From Hymenobacter guriensis (GTDB taxonomy: Bacteria > Bacteroidota > Bacteroidia > Cytophagales > Hymenobacteraceae), in contig NZ_JADWYK010000010.1 in the NCBI RefSeq assembly GCF_015773195.1, forward strand, positions 1 to 64,000: 64,000 nt of DNA. Reading direction: 5' to 3'. This document shows positions 57,983 through 64,000 of the stretch, piece by piece. Numbering within the stretch: the stretch's first letter is position 1; the number at the start of each line of letters is the position of its first letter. A model generated the notes under the pieces. It had not been told where the DNA came from. It worked only from the letters and a program-made list of their open reading frames with translations, and searched no databases. A program made the position numbers and the translations under genes.

Positions 57983-58837
57983 TTACGTGGTGGCAGCCCG
58001 CTTTTTCAACTTACTGAGTAAGTGCGTACGGCTATCATACATCTTGGCTAGCTCGAATTTGACATTATCCTTAATGCTGCTGTCTCCCCCTGGTCTGCTT
58101 TCCATTTTTCTCCTGGAGAAGGAGGGGGAATAAGCCCTATCGTGGGCAAATGTCAGCAGTAGATGATCGTCTTTGACATACAGGGATTCACAATTCTTCC
58201 GTAAGCCGTCCAAGATGATCTTTTGCAAATACGGGTCATTCGTTACTGCCCGTACCTCAGCTTCCTCCCAAAAGAAATTATCCTTCCCCACCACATTCCG
58301 ACTGTTTTCAAAGAACTCGAACTGTAACGAATTGATCGCTCTTAACAGCGTAGATCGATCATCCTCACGCGGTTCATATTGGGTAAAAGCATCCAGGTTC
58401 AGTTGCTCCAAGGGGTTACCAGCATCTACATACAGGTTAATTAGATTGAAAATGCGATTGAACTGCATGTAATCTAATCCGGTAGAGCCAGTGTTAGTCA
58501 GCACTAGCCGATGGCTTATATGATTAGCTAGGCTCTGGTCATATACTTCTATCTGAGCTTCTACGCTTGTTCTGCGGGTGTAACCTTCTCCACTTTGCTG
58601 CTGGGTAATCTGGTACAGCTTCATATACATGATGCGCAGTGGACAGGGGTAAAAAATATCCTTATCCAAATAGCCAGGCAGCAGCAAGAAGCCCTCATTT
58701 TTGCCCTCTACGCTCTTCACTTTGAGCACTGGTTTAAGCATCACATCGTAAAACCGCCTACTGCCATAGTGAGCTGTATACTCACCTAGCGTATCAACTT
58801 TTTCGATGGTTAAATAGTCAACTCTGTTCAGAGACAT
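57983..58837 (-). CDS. hypothetical protein, 284 aa (possible initiator-like)
   Basis: The ATG at 58837 gives MSLNRVDYLTIEKVDTLGEY. Mixed alpha/beta, basic C-terminus (SFSRRKMESRPGG, THLLSKLKKRAATT) consistent with nucleic-acid binding. No motif recognised. It lies between the integrase gene and the DnaB-like gene on the same strand, so a role in maintenance of a mobile element is possible. AT-richer than neighbours. Confidence 0.5.
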   Translation of the reverse strand: MSLNRVDYLTIEKVDTLGEYTAHYGSRRFYDVMLKPVLKVKSVEGKNEGFLLLPGYLDKDIFYPCPLRIMYMKLYQITQQQSGEGYTRRTSVEAQIEVYDQSLANHISHRLVLTNTGSTGLDYMQFNRIFNLINLYVDAGNPLEQLNLDAFTQYEPREDDRSTLLRAINSLQFEFFENSRNVVGKDNFFWEEAEVRAVTNDPYLQKIILDGLRKNCESLYVKDDHLLLTFAHDRAYSPSFSRRKMESRPGGDSSIKDNVKFELAKMYDSRTHLLSKLKKRAATT

Positions 58838-58892
58838 GGTTCTCGAATTTTGGCTACTAAGCAACTGATTGATTAGGCGTGCAGGTAATTGC

Positions 58893-59870
58893 TCACAGGC
58901 CTAAATCGTTGACAGCGTTGTGCTGGCGCACATTATCGATGCGGGTATAGCGCCGGATCATGCCCGTGGTCTTGTGCTTGGTCTGGTTCATGATTTTGGA
59001 GTCGTCCGCCCCCCCCAGCTTGGCAATGGTCACAAAGGACGCCCGCAGGGAGTGAGCGGAATACGCCGCGCCCAGGTAGCGCTGGACCAGCTCATTGATC
59101 CAGACGCCGCTCAGGCGCTTGCGGCCCAACCGCTGACCTTTGTTAAAGGACAGGAACACCGGGCCGCTGTGGCGCCCGTTGGTTTCCAGCACCTGCAGCC
59201 AGTCTTTCAGGGCGCGCACGGGGCAGGTCCGCCGGTCCGAGGAGTACACCACGGCCTTTTCCTCGGCCTGGCCCTGCTGGTTGGTTTTGCTCTCGCGCAG
59301 CGTGATCAGCAGCCCGTCGTCGTCGAAGGTCAGATCCTCTACCAGCAGCTTCACCAGCTCGTCCCGGCGGAAGGCACCAGCAAAGCCCAGCAGCAGCAGC
59401 GCCCGGTCGCGCACGCCGTCGGGCCGCTCCTGGGGAATGGCCTGCACCACCCGCTTGAAATGCGCCAGGGTAAAGGCCTGGGCCTGCTTGGGGCGCACTT
59501 TCTTTTCCAGGGCAATGCCTTTGAGCAGGTCCTTCACCGTCTCGTCGGCCGCCGGGTTCGGCAGCTTAGCCAGCCTGTGGGCCTTGCTGATGGCGGCCAG
59601 GTGTCGCTGCACCGTGGACACTTTTTTCTCGCGAGCCAGGTGCACCAGGAAGGCCCCCACGGTAGCCGGCTCCGCCGGCAGGCTTATTCGATCGTAGGCC
59701 CGGCACCAGGTTGTGAACCGCTGCCAGTCGCCGGCGTAGGCCCGCTGGGTGTTCACGGCCCCTTGCTGGCTGCGGATCAGGTAGTCAGCCGCTTCCTGGG
59801 TGAATTCGTTGACGCTGCGCGCCGGGCCGACCTGGTGCGCGGCGGCTGGCTGGGGGAATTGCGTACTCAT
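58893..59870 (-). CDS. tyrosine recombinase/integrase, 325 aa
   Basis: The N-terminal SAM-like domain is at about 25-110 (AADYLIRSQQGAVNTQRAYA). The catalytic domain has Arg in FAGAFRRDEL (about 167), the beta-hairpin Lys in RESKTNQQG, H-x-x-R in SAHSLRASF (about 271), and the nucleophilic Tyr in MIRRYTRIDN (about 307). All active residues are present. It starts inside the end of the upstream 59867 gene (4-nt overlap). It probably moves an integrative element or resolves dimers; no attachment site could be proven. Confidence 0.92.
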   Translation of the reverse strand: MSTQFPQPAAAHQVGPARSVNEFTQEAADYLIRSQQGAVNTQRAYAGDWQRFTTWCRAYDRISLPAEPATVGAFLVHLAREKKVSTVQRHLAAISKAHRLAKLPNPAADETVKDLLKGIALEKKVRPKQAQAFTLAHFKRVVQAIPQERPDGVRDRALLLLGFAGAFRRDELVKLLVEDLTFDDDGLLITLRESKTNQQGQAEEKAVVYSSDRRTCPVRALKDWLQVLETNGRHSGPVFLSFNKGQRLGRKRLSGVWINELVQRYLGAAYSAHSLRASFVTIAKLGGADDSKIMNQTKHKTTGMIRRYTRIDNVRQHNAVNDLGL

Positions 59871-60826
59871 GCTAGGGAGGGATCAGACTGGGGAAGCTCG
59901 TCCGTGAAGCGCTCCAGGAGGTTGGCCAGCAGTTCGGGTTCGGCCCGGGTAAAGTCCGGGCCGGGGTAATATTCCATCTCAGCCAGCGGGCCTAGTTCCA
60001 GGGTAATCGTCTTCTTGCGCGTATTTAGCCAGCCAGTGTAGGCGTAGCGGGTGCCCGGGACCAGGTGCACCGGCGCCGCGACAACAAACGCGCCGGCGAA
60101 GTCCGGCAGGTAGTGCGCATGCTTGCTGGGCACCGGCACTATTTCCAGGCGCAGCTGTTGCCCGGTCCGCGGGTCGGGCTTGAGGGCGGGGTCCGGTGTC
60201 CAAAGCGATTCCAACTCCGGCGCATACCGAAATCCAGTAATGGTTCGGTCATAGGCTCGTTCCGTGGTCACCAGGTGACGCGCCTCCAGACTATTGATCA
60301 GGGACCATACCTGTTGCGGGTTCTGTTGCAGCTGCGGCTGCAGGTGCGCAAAGATGGCCCGCTTGGTTTTCAGCTGAACGATCGTCCGGAGCAGGGCCAG
60401 CTCGGGCTCCGGCAGCTGCTCCCACCGCCGCAGGGCCTGGGCATTTTCCCCCAGCGGATTGCCCACGTGACCGGCGGCCAGCCGGCGCTCAAATTCCTGC
60501 CGTCGTTCCCAGCGGGCCTGACACTCGGCGCAGCGCCGGGGGGCGAACTCCTGCAGGGCCTGTTGCAGCTGGTGGCGGGAGTGCATGGCCTGCACCAGGT
60601 CGTCCCCGCAGCCCAGGCAGTTGCCCAGAAATACGCGTACGTGGGCATACTGCCGGCTCACTTTCTGCAGTTCATGGAGGGTCATGCCATGAGCCGCTGC
60701 CAGCTCGCCGACTTTGTGCACGAACGCCCCGTTGTCCAGGGACCAATAGGCTTCGACCAGGGGCCGTTGCTCGGCCGGGGCGTCATCGGCCAGCAATAAG
60801 GTAAAGTAGATGGGCTGACTCATCAT
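59867..60826 (-). CDS. hypothetical protein with two CxxC pairs, coupled to the integrase, 319 aa
   Basis: An N-terminal HTH-like region (AHGMTLHELQKVSRQYAHVR), then CLGC near residue 70 and RRCAECQARW near 100, a possible zinc site. It is followed by helices and a C-terminal beta region (YLPDFAGAFVVAAPVHLVPG, GTRYAYTGWLNTRKKTITLE). The stop overlaps the integrase ATG (ATGA), so they are expressed together. It could be an excision factor or replication helper; no family recognised. Confidence 0.55.
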   Translation of the reverse strand: MMSQPIYFTLLLADDAPAEQRPLVEAYWSLDNGAFVHKVGELAAAHGMTLHELQKVSRQYAHVRVFLGNCLGCGDDLVQAMHSRHQLQQALQEFAPRRCAECQARWERRQEFERRLAAGHVGNPLGENAQALRRWEQLPEPELALLRTIVQLKTKRAIFAHLQPQLQQNPQQVWSLINSLEARHLVTTERAYDRTITGFRYAPELESLWTPDPALKPDPRTGQQLRLEIVPVPSKHAHYLPDFAGAFVVAAPVHLVPGTRYAYTGWLNTRKKTITLELGPLAEMEYYPGPDFTRAEPELLANLLERFTDELPQSDPSLA

Positions 60827-60964
60827 TGAGGTGGAGCCTGGCGCTCCTTAGATGCCACTAGGTACGCTCGTACGACAGCAAGGCGGGCTAACGGCGAACC
60901 AGGCGGTTTCGTGTACGCTAGGGTGAAAGTGCAACAGCGCCGACAACAAGCAGCGCGCGTACCG

Positions 60965-61507
60965 CTACGTTGTTGCCCATTGATAGCCGCGGCGGTACGC
61001 CCACAGCACCGTATTCGGCGCAACGTCTTCCGTTAAACGATAACGCGAATAGGTGTAGAGCGCAAACAGGGCCGGCACCACCCAGACCAGTACCAGGTGC
61101 GTCACGTGGGCAGTATGCACCACGAACAAATGCAGCAGCCAGGCCGGCACGAGGCAGGCCACCAGCAGGCAGATGGTGAACGGCAGCAGCCACAGCCGGC
61201 TACCGCGCTGGCGCAGGCCGATGGCCACGCCCTTGACCAGGTAGAGCAGCGCGTAGAAGCTGTAGGCCAGCACCCCGATGCAGAGCAGCCGAGCGAAGCC
61301 GAAGCCGGGCCCGAGAAATTCCAGCTCCATGGCCAGGACCAGCCCCAGCACCAGGAAGGGCGCCAGGACCAGCACCTCGACCAGCAGGCGCAAGCCCAAA
61401 CCCAGCACGGTGGCCAGGCCCTTGCCGATTGCCTGACCGTTCTGGATGGATTGGCGGATGTTCGGCGCATTGCGGCCGGCTTCGTAGCCCTCGTCGTAAT
61501 CAGACAT
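60965..61507 (-). CDS. predicted integral membrane protein, 180 aa
   Basis: A soluble N-terminus MSDYDEGYEAGRNAPN, then four to five transmembrane helices (about 35-60, 75-95, 105-130, 135-150), loops with conserved-looking WLLPFTICLL and YSRYRLTEDV. No known domain. It is 138 nt downstream of the 59867 gene in the reverse order of the minus strand and probably has its own promoter in the AT-rich gap 61508-61780, which shows no other feature. Confidence 0.55.
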   Translation of the reverse strand: MSDYDEGYEAGRNAPNIRQSIQNGQAIGKGLATVLGLGLRLLVEVLVLAPFLVLGLVLAMELEFLGPGFGFARLLCIGVLAYSFYALLYLVKGVAIGLRQRGSRLWLLPFTICLLVACLVPAWLLHLFVVHTAHVTHLVLVWVVPALFALYTYSRYRLTEDVAPNTVLWAYRRGYQWATT

Positions 61508-61780
61508 AGTATTCGGTCAGGGTAAATGGAGCGATACGAAACGAACGAATGATTAGGCCGGCAAGGTAGACAATTGGTTACGATAAGTAAACGTTATCAT
61601 AACTAATGACCGGAAAAAACTACTTTTACCAATTAAACACAATTAATATTTATAGTGCAGTAATTACCTATATAAGTACAATTTATTAGAGAACTCACTG
61701 AACCATCTCGGTCTTGGCTACCTAGGCCCCTCCGCGCAAGGGTACTTAACGTAAAATCCTCCCGTTGGGAAGAGTCCACG

Positions 61781-62254
61781 TTAGACAAGCCGCACAAACC
61801 AGTTTCGGCCGACCCGAGCAACCAGGTTGCGGCAGTCGTTTACTTGCTGCCGGTACTGGGCAGCCCGTTGCTCACCGAGCGCTGTTGCCGGCTGGATTTG
61901 CGCCAACGTAGATTCCACCCAATCCGTTGAGGCAGCCAGCAGGCGCTCCACGTCCAAAGGTGCTACCGCTGTGGGTTCACTGGTGCGGTACTGGTGAAGG
62001 GACGGATAGGCGTGCAGCATTCTGTCCAGGGTAGTGGCGTTTTCCTTTTTGCTTACCCGATAACAGTCCCCGATTGCACGGTCACGGAAGCTCAGATACC
62101 AAATCCCCCAATAAAGGTCTCTGCAATAGCATTCACTATTTGGGTCTAATACTTCACTATCCAAATCAAAGTCACGAAGCAGCCGATAATGTGCCTGCAC
62201 CAGCTCAGCCAGGGAAGTACCAGCATAAACAAACTGGCCTTTATGTTCAGACAT
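61781..62254 (-). CDS. hypothetical protein, 157 aa
   Basis: ATG 62254 gives MSEHKGQFVYAGTSLAELVQ; a start three codons earlier is possible. Helical, with ECYCRDLYWGIWYLSFRDRA in the middle, rich in Trp, Tyr and Cys. No motif known. It ends 14 nt from the stop of the DUF6268 gene upstream, so the two may be cotranscribed. Confidence 0.55.
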   Translation of the reverse strand: MSEHKGQFVYAGTSLAELVQAHYRLLRDFDLDSEVLDPNSECYCRDLYWGIWYLSFRDRAIGDCYRVSKKENATTLDRMLHAYPSLHQYRTSEPTAVAPLDVERLLAASTDWVESTLAQIQPATALGEQRAAQYRQQVNDCRNLVARVGRNWFVRLV

Positions 62255-62268
62255 AGTATGCAAGTGGG

Positions 62269-63180
62269 TTAAGGCGTAGCCACGCGGTAGCTTAGCGCGA
62301 GCTTGAATGCCGGGCCATTATTGATGTGAGGGTTCACCGGCGTGGGCTCCTGACCCAGGCCGATGTAGTCGATGGTCGCGGGCCACTGGTCGTTCTGCTC
62401 GAATACATCGAGGCGGCGGGTCACGGCGTAGGCCGCCGTGGCCCGCAGCGCCCAGTGCGAGCTGAGGTAGGTTTCCGCGAACAGGCCGTAGTGCCCTTGC
62501 TGGTACTGGAAATAGCGGTTGCTCGCCTGCAGGCGGTAGGCCGTGTTGATGCCGTTGAGGTTGAAGCCGACGGCTACCCGCGGCGAAGCCGCGTAGCTCA
62601 GGGTAAAGGTCGTGGGCAAGTCGCCAAAGGCCCGCCAGCGCCGGCCGAGTTGCCAGTCCAGACCGAGCAGCACCACATACTGGGGGCCATAGAATTGCTG
62701 CCGGTATCCCAGGGTAAGGCGGTACGCTCGGCGGGCATTGCGGCGGTAGCCGGCCCGCACCACGCCGCCCCAGGTAAGGTCGGCCGCGCGCACGTGGCGC
62801 AGGTCCGAGTTCAGCGCCGGCAGCGCCAGGGCCGTCAGCTCCAGCTGCGGCGACACGCGGTACCGGTAGCCAACCAAGGGCAACAGGCCGGTTACGCTGG
62901 CCACGGGGAAGCCAGGGCGTTCCCCGCTGAAGCGCAGGTGCTCCAGACTCAGGCCGACCAACATACTCCGGCTGCTGTCGGCCGACGCCAGCACCGGCAG
63001 TATCAGGTTGGCCCGGTACACGTCGGCACGGAAGGAGCGAGGGGCATCGCCGGCCAGCTGAAGTGGCAACACTTCATAACTCAGGCCCAGGCCTTCGGCG
63101 TAACCTTGCGCCTGGCTTGCCAGGGGCAGCAGGGAGCAAAAGGCGGCGCTCAGGCAACCCGCAAATCGAGCTACAGTCAT
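62269..63180 (-). CDS. DUF6268-family outer-membrane beta-barrel protein, 303 aa
   Basis: Signal peptide MTVARFAGCLSAAFCSLLPL then ASQAQG. The rest is alternating amphipathic strands (LEHLRFSGE, VGYRYRVSPQLELTALAL, YRLTLGYRQQFYGPQY, KLALSYRV at the end) typical of a Bacteroidota beta-barrel, and the sequence around GLGLSYEVLPLQL resembles DUF6268. Start ATG 63180 is used; a GTG five codons earlier is possible. Function unknown; located in the outer membrane. Confidence 0.75.
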   Translation of the reverse strand: MTVARFAGCLSAAFCSLLPLASQAQGYAEGLGLSYEVLPLQLAGDAPRSFRADVYRANLILPVLASADSSRSMLVGLSLEHLRFSGERPGFPVASVTGLLPLVGYRYRVSPQLELTALALPALNSDLRHVRAADLTWGGVVRAGYRRNARRAYRLTLGYRQQFYGPQYVVLLGLDWQLGRRWRAFGDLPTTFTLSYAASPRVAVGFNLNGINTAYRLQASNRYFQYQQGHYGLFAETYLSSHWALRATAAYAVTRRLDVFEQNDQWPATIDYIGLGQEPTPVNPHINNGPAFKLALSYRVATP

Positions 63181-63314
63181 GGAAAGATTAGACACCTTAT
63201 TATAAGGAGTAGTGACGGAGGTAACGGCCCATCCCGGGCGTTTGGATTCTGAGCAAAGGTAATGGCAGCCTACCTATCTCCCAGGCGGGACCAACCCGCC
63301 TGGGAAAGCCCGCG

Positions 63315-63614
63315 CTAGGACTCGTCGATATAAAAAAGGTGATTCGTACCAGGCAGAAAAGCCCGGCCCGGCCGGGTCTTTACCCGAAACAGGTCAATGG
63401 CGCCGGCGCCGGCTTTTCGGGCGGCGTGGTAGAACTTCTCGTAGTCCCACCCTGCGGCGGCATCGTGCAGCACCGGGTTGTGCATGCGCACCTGGCTGTT
63501 CATGATGCGAAACGCCTGGCTTTCTTCCCACGCCGTGAGCTGGCGCAGCGGCTCAAATGTGAAGCCACGAAAGCGAAACGGCAAAGGCTGCTGTACTGGT
63601 TGGTTGCTATCCAT
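63315..63614 (-). CDS. hypothetical protein, 99 aa
   Basis: Compact, basic N-terminal half (QPLPFRFRGFTFEPLRQL), then VRMHNPVLHDAAAGWDYEKF, and a C-terminal strand RAFLPGTNHLFYID. No known family. It follows the 63643 gene by 28 nt in the same direction, likely cotranscribed. The gap 63181-63314 holds the promoter of the DUF6268 gene. Confidence 0.5.
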   Translation of the reverse strand: MDSNQPVQQPLPFRFRGFTFEPLRQLTAWEESQAFRIMNSQVRMHNPVLHDAAAGWDYEKFYHAARKAGAGAIDLFRVKTRPGRAFLPGTNHLFYIDES

Positions 63615-63642
63615 ATTTGAGAAATAAGGAAACTGGCCGGCT

Positions 63643-63942
63643 TTAGGCGTTGGGGTTGCGTTGCTTACGGGCCTGCATGAGGTCCTTCATCATTGCTTCG
63701 AGTTCGTTGGTACCGCTGAATAATGCCAGGTGAAAGAACGTGGGCTTCAGCCCATACAGATGCTGCATTTCCTTGAATAGGGCCTTGGCTTTGCGCGGGC
63801 CAGCCTTGAACTGGTGAGCTACATCCTCGGCAGTGATGTACTGCCCGGACGCAATGATGAGCGCGTTCTGGCTCAGACCCGTAGCCGTTGGCTGCTGGGT
63901 GGTAGCCGGGTTTAGCTTCTGGTTTTTTACACTAGATGGCAT
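63643..63942 (-). CDS. hypothetical protein with HTH-like segment, 99 aa
   Basis: Residues about 27-60 (NALIIASGQYITAEDVAHQF, KAGPRKAKALFKEM) look like a helix-turn-helix that could bind DNA. The N-terminus is a Thr/Gln-rich linker; the C-terminus is helical and basic (MMKDLMQARKQRN). No family recognised. It is the first gene of the pair with 63315. The last 58 bases of the window hold no gene I can support. Confidence 0.5.
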   Translation of the reverse strand: MPSSVKNQKLNPATTQQPTATGLSQNALIIASGQYITAEDVAHQFKAGPRKAKALFKEMQHLYGLKPTFFHLALFSGTNELEAMMKDLMQARKQRNPNA

Positions 63943-64000
63943 ACTGAACGTGTTGGTTTACTGTTTGTTGGTATATGTAGCCTGCTGCCTGCTACTTGCG

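Noticed and set aside
1..64000. tRNA or rRNA genes
   Set aside because: No cloverleaf-type GTTCRANNC arm with matching acceptor stem or rRNA-like conserved block was seen on either strand by eye.

Overview
The window looks like an accessory-rich chromosomal segment of a high-GC Bacteroidota bacterium, most likely Hymenobacter or a close relative (Hymenobacteraceae). The evidence is a GldC gliding protein, a 2008-residue adhesin with a type IX secretion C-terminal domain, a PID-CTERM peptide, a TonB-dependent receptor with an N-terminal carboxypeptidase-regulatory-like domain, a DUF6268 outer-membrane barrel, and a Bacteroidota-type promoter (TTG ... TAnnTTTG) before the DUF1573 gene. I found no tRNA, rRNA or CRISPR array.

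Layout. 1-4.9 kb: the start of a TonB-dependent receptor, then a ParB-like DNA-binding protein with a cysteine cluster, flanked by two copies of the 18-bp palindrome GCAATTA-N4-TAATTGC, then small unknown and membrane proteins. 4.9-7.2 kb: gldC and an IS110-family element. 6.9-16 kb: a minus-strand surface block (PID-CTERM peptide, giant T9SS adhesin, formyltransferase-like protein, three tandem tail-collar-domain proteins). 16-20.9 kb: a gene-poor stretch with a pseudogene, small proteins, an HNH nuclease, a DUF1573 lipid-less secreted protein and a decayed Tn3 end. 21-28.7 kb: an aldehyde-metabolism block (formaldehyde-dehydrogenase-like ADH, a PaoABC-type molybdenum hydroxylase), an ABM-domain protein and an AraC regulator. 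29-34.3 kb: a minimal Tn3-family transposon (tnpR, res, tnpA) with a second IS110 element inserted in its left terminal inverted repeat. 34.6-45 kb: a six-gene minus-strand operon, hsdM, DUF262-DUF1524 endonuclease, hsdS, AAA ATPase, DUF4276, hsdR, with overlapping or nearly abutting genes. 45.4-48 kb: a helicase fragment, a 273-bp miniature element with 38-bp terminal inverted repeats, and umuCD. 48-64 kb: mostly unknown genes, including an HNH nuclease, a CoiA-like nuclease whose reading frame switches into a coiled-coil ORF, a GNAT, a DnaB-like protein lacking its catalytic residues, a tyrosine recombinase and a few membrane or outer-membrane proteins.

The strongest new observation concerns the two IS110 elements. 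Upstream of each recombinase gene lies a conserved stem (GGAAGCAGGG / CCCTGCTTCC) around a loop of exactly 58 nt. The loops differ, and each contains the sequence of that element's own left insertion flank ending in the CT core. For the second element the loop also contains the complement of its right flank. This is the pattern expected of bridge RNA target guides, and the second element's guides read the terminal inverted repeat of the Tn3 transposon. The second system of interest is the mixed restriction operon, which joins a type I restriction-modification system to a GmrSD-like enzyme and an ATPase/DUF4276 pair resembling PARIS, AbiL and Rlo-type modules.
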